Assembly: GCA_012295275.1 (NCBI GenBank)
Contig: CM022670.1
Location: 17,102,698-17,166,697 of the forward strand
Length of the DNA: 64,000 nucleotides
Source of the DNA: Chrysomallon squamiferum
Taxonomy: Eukaryota > Mollusca > Gastropoda > Neomphalida > Peltospiridae
Reading direction: 5' to 3'
Both the position numbers and the translations under genes were made by a program. Position 1 is the stretch's first letter; every line of letters begins with the position of its first letter. Positions 37,792 to 51,382 of this stretch are shown in pieces. The notes under the pieces are model-generated. The model worked only from the letters and a program-made list of their open reading frames with translations. It was not told where the DNA came from and did no database searches.

Positions 37792-40700
37792 TCATAGTTC
37801 TGAAATATTTCTCTTCAAATAGGGATGTCGACATTCAGATATTATCAGTAGTATTTTAATTTTATTGTTATTTTTTTTCACAATACTTGTAAGTGTGTAC
37901 ACACATACACATACACAATTCTCATATGCAACTTAAAAAGATATATTGTTAAAATATACACTGTGTATTTTATTAAAGATATCTTTAAAAATTATAATTT
38001 GAAATTTTATTAATTCTACTGAATTTTATTTCTATTTATATTATAAAATGTTTTTTTGTTGTTTTTTTTCAGGATGTTATTGGCGAATAAAACAAAAATG
38101 TGATATTTAATAACTTGAAAGTTATCCTGTATAAAATTATTTATAAAACTGTTATGAGTGAAAAAGAGAGAGGGAGAGAGATTATTCAAAACTATTTGAT
38201 TCTAAATGGTTAAAAAAAAGTTACAGTACACAGTAAATGTATATGACAAAAAAAGTCGAGGATGGATCAAGGAAAAACAAAGACTGGATTGTTCCTGAAG
38301 ATGAGAGTTGTGGATGGATCAATAAGAAAGTTCTGACTGGATCAAGAAATGTTTCTTTGAAAACAAATATTGACAAGATGAAAAGATAAAATAACAAAAT
38401 AAACATCCCAGAATATATAACTGGGTAAGTATTTAAAACCAAATTAATTTATTTTAATGATTTATAAATTAAAAATAGTGAAACAATGGACCAAAGCATT
38501 CTGCGACTGAATGGAATTGTTAATATTTTAAAAATTAGTTTTAATTGTCCTATTTAATCATTATAATTTTACAATCTTAATTAGTGTTAATTATTAGTAG
38601 AAGCGATTACATTTTTATTTTTAATCTTCTTTACTTAGTAATAATTTAAAAAAAAACACACTGAGAATGATGAAATATTTGTTGAATTATAAAATTAGTG
38701 TTGGCATCTCTTGATTTAAACTGTTAGAGTCTTTCATGTGAACATTTCAGAATTAGCCCAGTCCAGCTTTACAGTCAGAGATTTCTCAATGTGACACCGA
38801 GTCTGCCAGTTACGTCACTGTGACAGCTTACAACAGCTACGACCATGTCTAAATGATCTCTTCATGTCCACCAGTTGAATTAAGACGTTAATGTGAATTC
38901 TTTGAATAATTAAATGTGTGTAAATATTTATGTAGTTTTTTTTGTTTTTTTTTTTTTTTTTATTAATTAGAAATAAATATTGTATTAGAAACATAAATAT
39001 ATATATATATATAAAAAATAATAAATAAAGAATAAAAAATAAAGAATAAAATATAAATAATAAAATATAATATAATATATATATATAAAAATAATGACAT
39101 CTGTTACATCCACAGTTATCTTCTTCAACGAAGCCATTTTCCATGACAAAATGATAACCCATTTATAATATAACAGCCATTTTCACCTAATCTTTTATAT
39201 CCTACATAATAATGGCCCAACCATTATACATGTTATTCATAAATTTAATGTACATGGAACTAACTGGTAAATGAATTTTGTAAAAAGTTGACAGTAACCA
39301 AGGAAACAAACATTAAATCAACAGCCATAACAAAATTCCTATAGAAACACACTGGTGTATAATTAAAATGGTAATCAATTTCTGTTCCAGTAAATAATTT
39401 ATAACAATTCTAATTATCAAACAAATCACTGAATTTTTTTTCTTCTAAACAGATCTCAAATCATTATTTAAGAAGAAATAAATAAAAAAAATTTAAAAAA
39501 TAGAACTCCGAAAATCTCTTTGAAATTATATTTATAAACAAAATTCCCCCACATTAATGGTCAGTTGGGCTCTCTAGTTTGAAAAGATAAAAAATGCTTA
39601 ACCTATTTTAATAAAGTTATTTTCTTCCTTCATCAAAATTGAGTAACAATTACTGCAAAATTGAATAATTACTTCTAAAAATAAAATTATAAGACTGTAG
39701 AGATTATTTATTATCTAGTTCTATAACTTCACAACTGATCATTTTTTAATATTTTTTGGATTAATGTTATGAATGTACTGTAGCAGCATTAACTTAAAAT
39801 TTATAAATGTTTATAACATCAGTAACACAACAATAAATAATTCACAATGATTATCTGATTAGAATTATTTCTCAATAAGCTATCTGTTTATTATTTTTCA
39901 ATAGGTTGTCAAAGAAACATCACTATCAATTTAATCACTGTTGTGTATTTTCGGTAAGCTTAGTGATATTATCCCATTAATTTTCGGTAAGCTTAGTGAT
40001 ATTATCTCATTAAGAAAAACAAAACAAAAAAACACTAAGTAATTTTATAACATTTTATTATATCAGCCAATTTACAACATTTCACCAGTATTATGTGCAG
40101 AAGATATTAAAATATAAAATAAAAGCAGTGAACGAATACACATATCCCTGAGATAAATATTTAGTTCAGTAAAGTGATAAAAGTAGTATTTTACTCAACA
40201 GTAAAATCATGTAAGAAGTTTAAGAACAAAGTCTGAACTTGAAATTTAAATTGTTAAAAATGGTCCAGATTTTCTTTAAAAAAATAAAAAATAAATTAAA
40301 AAATTTAAATTTGTGTGTATTAATCTCCATAATGTTTAGGTTATTTCTTTCATTATAAGCAGTAAAAACTGTTAGGTTCTTGTTAGTAATTTCATTTTTT
40401 ATATAATATAATATATCTTAAATACACACACATATATATATTTTACACATCTGATTTAAACTGGTATAATTTTCTTTAATTTATATACATTAACAAACAA
40501 CATATATGTATGTACACTCATTAGCACCATTCTTGCTTTGCATAATTTAACATACATTTTTAAAATGTGTCACTTCCACGCTAAAAAAACAAAAATTCCT
40601 TTTTTAAGGGTATATATAAAAATGGAGATCTCTTATCAAATTAAAAAACTTCAGATCAAATCTGTTAATTTAGTAACGTTACACTTTTGTCAAAAATGAA

Positions 40701-41182
40701 CTGAAAAACACAAAAATAATTTAAAATACATATATTAAAAAAATATAAATGAAATGTTGCAAAGTTAAAAAATATCAAAAGTATAGGTTATTGTTGGTGG
40801 ACAACTATCATCTTTAAGTACAAAAGAAAACAAAATTAAAATGGTGAATATCACAGTCATTCTAGTTTTATGCCCAGTTTTATTTATATATTAACAGAGA
40901 AACCAACCATAGCTTATTGACTAGACAGCTAATCTTCAAGTTTTAAAAATAAAGCATTCTCCAGGTATTTGCTTTGGTTAACAAGTATCATACAATTCAA
41001 TTACTTATCCATGTGTACAGAAATAAAAAACACATTTTTAATTTGATTTTTTTTAATGTTTTCACAAGTGTAATGATTAAACTTGAATAAAGACAGTTAT
41101 GATGATTCATCACTACAGACATTATCTTGAAACTGTTTTTTTTTAGTTGACTAATTCATTGTTAGCTGCAATTTCAAATTTG
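37792..41182. other. Spacer between the convergent genes B and C
   Basis: No gene seen. It contains CA/TA tracts and a perfect-looking tandem duplication of about 31 bp at 39950-40013 (ttcggtaagcttagtgata twice). Long open frames here are low-complexity AT. Confidence 0.65.
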
Positions 41183-41188
41183 TTTATT
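41183..41188 (-). terminator. Candidate polyadenylation signal of protocadherin C
   Basis: AATAAA on the minus strand, about 250 bases after the stop codon at 41440. Confidence 0.4.
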
Positions 41189-41439
41189 TATCCCCAGTAG
41201 TCTCTTTGTAGCTGACAAACTTTATAATTATGATTTGTAAATGGGAAAAGATTTTTTTTTTTTTAAAATTAACTATATTAACCAATTATTGAAGGAATCA
41301 GAAAGCTAATTCCTTAACTAATACTGCCATTATTTTGTTTTAAAAAAAAAAAAAAAAAAAAAAATAAAGGATAAAAAATTGTAACATTTTTTTTTTTTAA
41401 ATAAATAAAAATAACAAAAAAAAAATACAAAAACAAACA

Positions 41440-41936
41440 TCAGACAATAACATCATTGAAAAAAAGCTGATCAATTTCATTACACAAATCCTCGGCATTT
41501 ATCGTGTAGCTGCCTGACGTGGTGGTTCTGTCATCCTCGTGATCGAGAGTCCCCCCTGGACTCTCGCTCAGTGTGTCTATGTCCATCACAGAATACCTCT
41601 GCCCCGGGGTGCTCTGCCTGCTCACCTCCACCAGCGTGCTGTCTGTGGTGGGCACTCGCTGAAAGTTTCTCACATTGACCCCGTTCTGAGACAGCCGACT
41701 GGAACAACTGTCGGAGTAGCTGCGCTTCTTCGGCTTCAGGTCCACTGCAGTGTTAGCAGTGACGCTGTCATCACTGAAGCTGATGTTGCGGTGGTACTGG
41801 TTGTTCTGAGGACTCTGGTGTGACTGTAAACTCAACTGTGAGGATGTACTCTGGGTGCAGTTCGGACTCTTTGTCAAGTTTGACAGTTTCTTTGATATGA
41901 CTAGCAAACCTTTGGGTATGTGGATCTTGGAGCTTC
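41440..41936 (-). CDS. Protocadherin C, coding exon 4 (long C-terminal tail)
   Basis: The minus-strand acceptor gtactttcag (AG at 41938-41937) enters in phase 1. The split codon is C+GA (Arg), followed by SSKIHIPKG, and the frame stays open for 164 more codons to the stop at 41440. The exon is rich in Ser/Thr. It contains RNISFSDD, which fits the RVxF PP1-docking pattern, and a basic KPKKRSYSDS patch. It ends in an acidic module: HEDDRTTTSGSY, then EDLCNEIDQLFF, then NDVIV. Such a C-terminal module is, as I recall, typical of long protocadherin tails in lophotrochozoans, though I cannot confirm this here. The end V-I-V could be a class II PDZ ligand. Pcdh-A and Pcdh-B lack this exon. Confidence 0.92.
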
Positions 41937-44900
41937 CTGAAAGTACAAATTGTGATAAATTAATATTTTCAGTTAAATTAATTGTATTTATTAAAACATT
42001 TATGTTTATCTAATATTGCAACAAAATGTGACACAGAAGAAGAAAACATAGCAGACAAATTTTTTTTTTTTTTTTTTTTAAATTTAAGCCTCCTTGGCTA
42101 ATTCAGCTCAAACTGATCTAGCGATTCTTTTAAAACATAAGTTATATTTGAATAATTTAGTTAGATTTTTTTGCATAGCTGCCTGTTACAAATATGAGTC
42201 CTGTCAACCTGTCTACCAGAAGCAGTCAATTAAAAATAAGGAATCAGTAGCAGCAGCTCTCACAGACAAGTTCACAGACAGGCCACCAACATCAAAGGAC
42301 AGCATAATCCTTTAAGTGATAAATATTTTAAAATTTCACTTTATGTTGAGACAAACCTGTGTCCTTTTCATTTGGCAAATCCTAATAAATGTTCTGATCC
42401 TGCATGTCATGTTTGTTCCTGTTTTTTCTTTAATTTCTTATTTCTCTATACATGTAACTGGTACCCATTTACCCTTTTCTTGCATTATCTGGTATTCTGT
42501 CTGGAAACCAGGAATTTTATTCTGAAACTTATGATTAATAATTTGTATGAAAATCTATTAGTGCTTACTTATTTTGAAAATGAATTTATGTTTAAAATAA
42601 AAAAAACCATTTTCAATAAATAAACAGATACATCTAACTGGTTAAGGAATTTAGAAAAGAACTGAGATATATCTTCAATATTCTTGCTTGATTAGATTTC
42701 AAGAATGGAAGAAACACTCAATGCACTCAAATGATTCCTAGAATCCAAGAAATGATGAAAAAGATTTGTTTTGGACAAAATTAGAAAAAACACCACAAAG
42801 TATGTTTAATTAGTGATTTTACTGAAGATTTTGATATTTTCAACCACAGTTACCTTTGCCACATCAGCAAATGTGGGAATGGCAAGTATTGCCCTTGCTT
42901 TATAAATATATAAATATTAAAAATAATTGTTCAGTTAATAAAATATGTATTGAAACATAGTGCAGAACACTAATATGCTTATGTTAATTACTGTGACACA
43001 CACACACACACACACTACACACACACACACAGACTCAAACACACACACACACATGCTGCAACACTATCATTCAGCAGCTTTTCATTAAGAAAGAAAAATT
43101 TGGGAACAGTACATAACATCTACATCTTTGACAAAAACAGCTACATTATCTAATACCTCACCCAGATACTTAAATAAAACAAAGCATGAAAAAGAAAACA
43201 TGCAGTATGAAGAAAATGAACCCATGAAAACACAGCACTGCTACACACATACCAGTTCAGCATGACAATGAAAGATTTTAATTTCTTTTCTGCATACTTA
43301 ACAGGTAGTTTATTTTCACTATGGAAACAGACCTTTACCATGGCAACAGATCAATATTATGTTCTTACTGAAAACAAAATCTATGCATATCAAGACAGAC
43401 ATACACAGCTACTGCAATAGGTGATTGGTGTTTTTTTTTCTTCTGAAAACCAGATTTTGTGATACTGTCCACATTATGAGTAGACGAAACATAACATTTT
43501 TTATAACCTTTCTAGTAATGTGACAGTGTGATTGTAATATATACTGAATCTTACCTGATATTTTGAATATTCATAATTTTAATAATGTTAGAGTATGCTG
43601 CTTTCTACTAAATACAATCAGTATCGTTATTTTTCTTGTATCACATTTTAAAAAATAACAGTTTTTCTAAATAAATATATCATATAATTTCAACTGTTAT
43701 TAAGCAGAGCCAGATAAAAATCTTAAATTATTTGTATTAAGCTTTAAGCATTAATATCTGAATATAATTAAATTAATTTTCAAAACCTCTTCAATATATT
43801 TAAACATTATAAAAAAAATAATAATAAATCTTAAAGTATCTTCAACATCTTTTTAATTATTTTTTTAATATGGTCAAAACTTATATTTAAAGATAGTTAT
43901 TTTAGAAATTAGTTTTTAGCTGATGCTAGTAATTCTAAATTGTATATCAAAGGTTTAATAAATTCCATTTAATATATTCAGATTACTAAATAAAAACATG
44001 TGTATAAGGTGCAGTAGATTCTGAAAGCTCGAAATCATACTGTGCAATATAAATTTTAAAAGCAAAAACAGTGGCTACACTACAATGTTGAGGCAAAACT
44101 GAACACACTGAATTTTAAATGAATGTGAAGGTCATGACACAGCCAATGGTTGGACACAACTCACCAAAAAATATCCTTCACCTTTGACCTCAGACATTTG
44201 TACCTCTGCTTGCAACTGTTTGGAAAGGAGAGAGAGAAAACAGCGAAAGAAAAATTATTTTAAAATCTATTTTTAAACTTTTTTCATCTTATTATTATTT
44301 TTTAGTTTATCTTTATTAATGATTTTAATGTGAATTTAATGTAACTAAATGGATGTTTTGTTAAAAATATTTTTGGTTTTTTTTTTTTTTTTTTTAACTT
44401 TTTGTTTTAAACTAACAGATTTCCGTCTTTATTTTATAATTTGATTTTTAGCAGATTAAACCACATTTACAAATCTCATTTAAATTATTATTTAAAAAAA
44501 AAAAATATATTAGCTCCAGAAATATTAAAGATAAATGATAATGATTTATCACTACTTCCTGGAAATCGAGAAAAGAGAATTTAATTCATTAAATATTTAT
44601 CTACTAATTAAACTATTAACTCAAGTTATGTCAATACCATCACATTTCATTTTTAATTTTTTACTTCAAGCAAATGCTCCCTGTTATGATACAAGCATGA
44701 AGTTATGAGACTGCTATTTTCAGAGTTAAATCATCTAAAATTCATTAGTTAAGAAGAATTGTATCAACACTGAGATGAAAAGAAGAGATGAGATTTTCTG
44801 CATGGACGGACAGCAGTGATTGTTGAAAACAACATTGTGAAAGGCCGTCAGTGAAAACCTTATTACATTCACCCCTGACCAACCTTCATCATCAGCTGTT

Positions 44901-45033
44901 AATTCCCTGTCTAATCATTTTAGATTAATATCTTTATAACTGTCTGTTAATGAAAAAAAGTGAGCCTTGGGGATTTGCTCAGGAATGAGAAAAGAAGAAA
45001 TGATTGACAAAACGTGTTGTGATGAAAACTTAC
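41937..45033 (-). other. Intron 3 of protocadherin C
   Basis: It begins gtaagttttc and ends actttcag on the minus strand. It holds poly-T/A runs and interrupted CA repeats (42998-43055). An open frame at 42094-42315 (+) is not recognised and probably chance. Confidence 0.8.
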
Positions 45034-45157
45034 GAGAGTCGTGTCGCGGTATCGCTGCACTCTGGTTGCTGTGTTGCTCGTCTTCGTTGCTGCCGTGGCC
45101 GCTGTCAGCTCCACCAGACAACTCACTAGCTGTGTCTTCTGGGCTTTTTATCACCAC
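45034..45157 (-). CDS. Protocadherin C, coding exon 3 (cytoplasmic)
   Basis: 124 nt. The acceptor ctgtgtag precedes GTG GTG ATA (VVIK). The peptide includes GGADSGHGSNEDEQHS, matching the DSGxGxS motif of the other genes, and ends RHDS plus one base at the donor ctc|gtaagt (GT at 45033-45032). The HDS-plus-one-base end is homologous to the HSDS end of exon 2 in Pcdh-A and Pcdh-B. Confidence 0.88.
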
Positions 45158-45570
45158 CTACACAGACATACACAGCTTTTCAGTACAGATATATATCTTT
45201 ATCCCAAACCATTTTAGACTGTACATTTAATTATTAATTTAAAGATTATTTTATTAATGTCTTACTTTCTAACTTTGTATTTTAGAAAATGATAATCACT
45301 GAGGAAAACAAGATGAATAAAAATGGCATTTTAAATTACTGCAAATTAATATTCAGCATAATAGTATTTCTATTGAACAAAATAGTGTAAATTTTAATTC
45401 TGTTTACAAAGTAAAAAATACTCCTTATTTTATGACATCAACAGAAAATAAAAAATAATCAGCTATTGGGTATACTACTAAGATGATAAAGAGTTAAAAA
45501 TAAATCAGGATAAAAGTCTGTTGTATATATTTCTTACTATTTTAAATCAAAGAGAAAGAAGAAGAATTAC
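45158..45570 (-). other. Intron 2 of protocadherin C
   Basis: 413 bp, AT-rich, from gtaattctt to ctgtgtag. Nothing else seen. Confidence 0.8.
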
Positions 45571-45741
45571 ATTGGTCAGCCACTGAGCTGTTTGAGGATA
45601 TTTCTGCAGGTCCTGGTTGAAAACTCTCTCTGACGCCAGTCTGTGAATGTCTTGTTTCTTCTCGTGAAGTGTCCTCTTCAGCTGGATGTGTTCTGGTGTG
45701 CAGGTGTTGTTAGTCAGCACTGAGCTGCTGGCCTGTGGGGT
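45571..45741 (-). CDS. Protocadherin C, coding exon 2 (cytoplasmic)
   Basis: 171 nt, 57 codons, phase 0 at both ends. It lies between the acceptor ttttaaag and the donor aat|gtaatt. It begins TPQASSSVL and ends AQWLTN. The middle is helical and charged (for example LHEKKQDIHRLASERVF). Being a whole number of codons it could be skipped without breaking the frame. Pcdh-A and Pcdh-B have no equivalent exon. Confidence 0.85.
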
Positions 45742-48483
45742 CTTTAAAAACAAATAAAAAAGATTCATTACTATCACAGATATTGAAAATAAAGAGATAT
45801 CAATATGAGACATACCACTCAAACCAAACAGTTCTGGCTGATTGGAAATAACATTTTCAGATTTCTGACTTTATCAGCTTCATTTTGTTATCTCGTTTAT
45901 TCCTGTATCATGTTTCATTCCAGAAATATAGGAGAATATTAGATATCCAGCAAAAAATAGTGCTTATAAAAGTGTTCTAATAATACATTAGGATTAATAT
46001 GTCAACTTCATCACTGGATCAAAGAAATAAGGTACATAAAATCTCATTTTTAACAAAATATAACAGAAAATTATGCGTGTCTCTACTATTGTTAGTTAAA
46101 GTTCAATACTTGGCTGTGAAGTAAGACCAGATTATACTGTGATGTGTCACATATAGCGAAATATTGGTATTTAAAAAAAATAAAAATATATATTATTTCA
46201 TTTTGTTATCTTTCCCTTTAAATATTAATTATAAATGCTAATTACACAAACTTTGACAGCTGTGACGTTGTTATTTTATAAATGTCTAACAGATCATTGC
46301 ATGAGTTGGCCATTAAAACATAATTACTTGTCATGGTACACCACACATCACTGATTTTGTTGCTTTTTGTTCCAATAACCCAGCATGTTATACAGTTTTA
46401 AAATATTAAAACATTATCATTAAATTAGAAACATTTGTAATGTAATAATTATTAATATAAAATGTATTGCTATCATTTTAAGTTATTATTTTTATTACTA
46501 TATTAAGTCATGATTCATCATTCATCATTGTGCAGATTCAAATCTTGGGGTGAAAGCCTCAACACATTTCTATATTTTTCTGTCTTGCTCTATCACAATT
46601 AGTCATCATGAACAAAAATTTCTCTCTCAGTTTGGGCAAAGACTGAAGAATAAGATGAGGTTTTGTTTGGCAGGATATACTTGTCTGTATCATATACTTT
46701 GATATAAAAACATCACAGTTGAAACTGGTGACTCAATAAATTCAATTTGCCAATTGTACAAAATGTTTATTCATCTTCCATTGTTTTTGTTTTTTTTACA
46801 GTTCACAGATCAACAACATTCACCATAATCTATAATGAGTAGTGTTGTAAGAGGGATAATAATATGTTTCACTGTCAACCAGTTAACAGAAATGTTTTTG
46901 AAAATAATAAAAGCACAGTGTATTATGATAGGTTCATTGTTAATCAGTTATTTTGCCTAAGAATTAAATTATTTAAAGTATTATAACAGAGATAATAATA
47001 CTAATACTGTTTCATTGTTGGACAATTATCTTCTTATCCTATACTTATTGGGATTGACAGAAATTTTATTATAGTTTTTAAATAAGGAATTTAAATATTT
47101 TACAATCTAATTATTATTCCTTTTTTCTTTTATAATGGAAATTAACAATGAAATGTAGACTTGAGTTTTAGTTGGAATTATAATAAGTGAAATTCGCGGC
47201 AAAATTTCAGTAATTGTAAAACAAAACACTTGAATAATAATATTAAGAGTGAAAAGGAAAAGCAACAGCAGAAGCAAAAGAAAAAAAAGAAAAAAAAAAG
47301 GGCAGGGTTGACAGTTAGGTTATTTTGTGTGAAATTTCAATGTGAGACAAGCATATTATTCCAAAATTTTAGATAAAAAGAAAATAGATACAAACAAAAT
47401 TATTTAAATAGTAAATATCCTCAGTGTTAACAGATTTCTGATTTATAAAGACATTTAAATCTGTTTTAAGCAAAAACCTGTTTTCCAAATATGTAGAGAG
47501 AAAAAAAATTGTGTGGATTATGTAATATTAAAAATTAACATATATGGGATTAAAAATATAATTCCAAAAAACCCAAAGAAATGATTATTTCTTCACCACT
47601 GTTGTTCTGTTGTTAAACAGTAAATTAATTTTACTGCTGTCACATTACATTCTGAGAATTCACTTTCATGACAAAGAATGCAAGCCTGTCTTCAACTGTA
47701 ACAACGAACTTGTGATTTGCAAGAACAAACTGGTCAACTATCAAATATTTTCATTAATTATGTAATAAATATTATTCACTATTTACCTCTCTCCAGGCTG
47801 TGGACTTAATCCAAACAGTCATTCGCATTATACAATGCTCTTGTACATATGTATATTACATATTACCATTATTATTAACGTTTTACCAAATTCATATCCT
47901 TCGGGTAAACATTTGTTTAATGAATGAAATAAAAATACTCATGTAGCTGACACTAAGCTTTGACTTGACCTCCCTCTTACACCTTATGGCCATATGTCAC
48001 AAACGATAATGTAATTTTACTGTTATAATTTTAATGCAGATAACCCTTTCTGCTACTGTGTGAACTATTTGTTTATGATTAAAAGAATATCTTGTAAATA
48101 CAAAAAAAAAATAATAAAGCACTGCTATTTTAGTTGAAAATACTGTTAATTAGTTTTTGTGGAATGAAAATGAAGGTTGTTTATGGTCCCAGCAAGACAA
48201 AGACAAATACCAAATGTAAACAGCATTTTTTTTGTGGGAGTCACATTTTGTTGCTCAACTTTGTAAATTTAAGATTTTAAATATTTAATTAGTAAGACTG
48301 TATAATGCATTTGAAAGATGTTGTTTGCTGTCTTAAAGTTTATGTCCTTCACAGTTGACTACTATGTAAATAAACACACTACTATGTAAATAAACAGATG
48401 TTATCTTTCTCATATGACAATTGATTAGTACATACATAAAATTATTCCTACATGAACTAATTTTTGATATCTGAAATACTTAC
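45742..48483 (-). other. Intron 1 of protocadherin C
   Basis: 2.7 kb, AT-rich, from gtaagtattt to ttttaaag. No exon or notable repeat recognised. Confidence 0.8.
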
Positions 48484-51199
48484 TGAGATAGACTTGTTAT
48501 CTCCTGTGGAGTAATTTGTCAGATTCTTGAAGGTTGAAAATGATGATCCTGTTGTAATTTCCGTTGTGTTCATAGTCTCGGAATCTTCCTCAACATGAAA
48601 ACTGAGTTCTCTCTTGATTTTCTTTTTGAGTTTTTCCACATCATTTTCAAACCTGTCTTCATTTCTCTCAGAGTCTGCTCCACCTGCATCAGCTTTCTCC
48701 ACCATTTTGTCTTGTAGGGCTTTGCGTCGGTCGCGGTCAGCCTTTTTAATGATGAAGATTGTAATGAAGACAGCGATACAGAGAATGACAGTGACACAGA
48801 TGAGGGAGATGACAATGATGATGTACTGCTGGGAGTCGCTAGCAACCTCAGTCAGAGCTGTGAAGTTTCCCTGTGACACAATGACGTTTAACCTGCTGTA
48901 TGTAGTGTGCTGTGGGTTTCCTGAATCGTGAGCTGCGACTACCAGGTTGTACACACCCATATCTTCAGACACCAACTCCTTAGCCACAATCATCTCACCA
49001 GATATCAAATTGAGAAAAAACAAACTTTTATCATTCCCGTGTTCTATGGTGAATGTCAGTTTTCCTGCATCAACACTGTCTAGATCTTCTGCCTTTCAGC
49101 ACTGTGACAATAGTGCCAACAGGACTGCGAAATGATATGTAGACCGAGTCATTGACTGTGCTAGGGAAGGTGAATACTGGAGAATTGTCATTTGAATCGA
49201 GGACAATCACTGAAACACTGGCCTTGTCTGTGAATGTTGGGTTACCAGTGTTGGATGGATCGCTGACAATGACATTGAAATCGAACTTCTTGTTAAGCTC
49301 TCGATTCAGCTGGTGAACAGTTCTAAGAACACCGGTGTCTCGCTCCAGTCTGAAAACAGCAGACATGTCAGTCTGGGGAGAAAACACAAACTGAGCAGTC
49401 ACAACTTGGTCTGGATCAGACACATTGAGTTTTGTGATGAATGTATTGTTGGGTTTGTTTTCATAAACATACACCTGATAGTGTGGCATTGTGAACCTTG
49501 GTGGATTGTCATTCTCATCATCCACAGTGACATCTACTGTGGCTGTGGACATCATCGATGGGATTGCAACATCTCTAACTGTAACAACAAATTGAAAATG
49601 TGGTGTTTTTTCTCGGTCAATTTCTTTGAGCACTGATACTTGACCAGAAGGAGAAACTGAAAATGTAGAATGAGAATTTTCAAACATGCCATAGACATTG
49701 TTTCTGTTGTCTGGACCATCCTTGTCAACTGCAGTCAGAGTCAGAAAAACAAAACCTGCTTTTGTGTTCTCAGCAACACTTGCAGAAATCAGCCTTTCCA
49801 AAAACACTGGAGCATTATCATTTTCATCATGTACCTGTACAACAAATGATGTAGAACTGAACTGAGGAACAAATCCTTGGTCTTTACATGTCACATTAAC
49901 CAAGTAATTCGGTGCCAATTCAAAATCCAAATTTTTATTAAGAATTACTTTGTAGTTACTCATGTCTGAAAACCTTTCTAGTCTGAAATGTTCATCAGCA
50001 ATACTGCAACTCACTTTTCCGTTTTCACCATCATCTGCATCAAAGACTGAAACATGAGCAACGAACGTCCCAATCTCTGCAGATTCTGTTATGCCCTGTT
50101 CACTAGGAGGAAGATTTACGATGATCTGTGGGGCGTTGTCGTTGACGTCTTCAACGTTCACGACCACTGCTGCCTGGGAGGAACGAGCAGGAGAACCAGA
50201 ATCTGAAACTTCAACAAGAAACTGGAATTTCTTATCCGTTTCGTAATCAATAAGTTTGACAGGATACAAATCTCCTGTCACTTTGTTGATTTGTAGAAAC
50301 GTTTTTATCTTCGTGGACGTTCTAGAACTGAACTGGTACGTAAGAGCTCCATTCAGATCCGAGTCCTGGTCATGAGCTACCAGTCTGAGAATAGACTTGT
50401 TGAGTGGAGCATTTTCTCTGATAGACACTTTGTATGTCTTCTGAGTGAACACTGGGTCGTTGTCGTTCACATCAGTGACAAGTATTGTTATCTTCACTGA
50501 ACCAGACTTGGGATCGGGAAGTCCTCCATCTTTGGCTACGATTTCAAGAATGAATCTATTCAGTGTCTCGTGATCTAATTTGTGTTTTACTTCTAAACCC
50601 AGAGCAGTGCTGCCATCTGGATTCACCATAACCTTGAGACCAAACATCCCTTCTTTTGGTATCAGCTCGTAAGTCTGGACTGAATTGGTAGCCCCAGTGT
50701 CATTGTCATAGGCTGCACTGGTTAGAAGCACGTGTTTTTCTGGGACTGACTCGGGAACTGTCAGTGTGATGGATTTTTGTGGGAACTCAGGAGCATGGTC
50801 ATTGATATCTTCAATTGTCATTTTAATCCGCAGTATTTCCTTAATGTCTGGGTGAGAGGTGCTGGGGTCGAGTAAGAAAACTCCAACATCCAGACTCAAA
50901 ATGCATTCCTTTTTTAGAAAACACAAACTCTCCCGATCTAGACGAGCTGCATTTTTCAATGTGCTGGTGACTTCGTCTATAACAAACAGACTCGTTATGT
51001 CATTTCCATGCATGAAGTGATATCGCAACCTCGGAAACTCGGTTTCAGAGTATTTAGAATACAGCTTACTGTCGCGAGCAACATTCCCGATGAAAGTTAA
51101 ATTTGCTTCCTCTTCTTTCATTGTATATTCCAATTCAGTTCCCTCACCAGAAGTGAAATACAGTCCATACACGGAGATACAGTACAGCAGAAAAATCAT
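48484..51199 (-). CDS. Protocadherin C, coding exon 1 (one-base frameshift in EC7)
   Basis: The start is the ATG at 51199, followed by a short hydrophobic signal peptide (about residues 2-14). Seven EC repeats follow, with linkers DINDH, DVNDN, DVNDN, DENDN, DENDN and DSNDN, so the EC6-EC7 calcium linker is intact here, unlike in A and B. EC1 has LDRE and C-x5-C (C-FLKKE-C). At 49092-49093 an extra base (CC on the + strand) breaks the frame after VTVLK (near residue 702). The frame resumes as EDLDSVDAGKLTF and runs on through EC7. The membrane helix is at about 792-815, followed by a charged tail with a KKKIKRE patch. The exon ends in phase 0 at tca|gtaagt (GT at 48483-48482). With the break ignored it gives 905 codons and the whole protein about 1168 residues, normal for a delta1-like protocadherin. 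The break is likely a consensus error, or a null allele. Confidence 0.92.
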
Positions 51200-51296
51200 T
51201 GTGAAAAGTTTTGGTTTCAGTTCTCGTCCAGAAATTTTATTTTATCAAACAAGGCTGTATCATTTCTTTCCACTTTCTCAAATCTTCAAGTATAAA
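51200..51296 (-). other. 5' UTR of protocadherin C (downstream part)
   Basis: A minus-strand acceptor, ttttgtttcag, has AG at 51298-51297 and is followed by 97 nt of leader to the ATG. This parallels the spliced leaders of A and B. Confidence 0.4.
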
Positions 51297-51350
51297 CTGA
51301 AACAAAAATGTAATAAAATTTAGTTATTTACCATATCAATCAATGTAAGC

Positions 51351-51382
<32 letters not shown>

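Noticed and set aside
42094-42315. 73-codon plus-strand frame in the Pcdh-C intron
   Set aside because: No recognisable motif, non-ATG start and inside an intron on the other strand.
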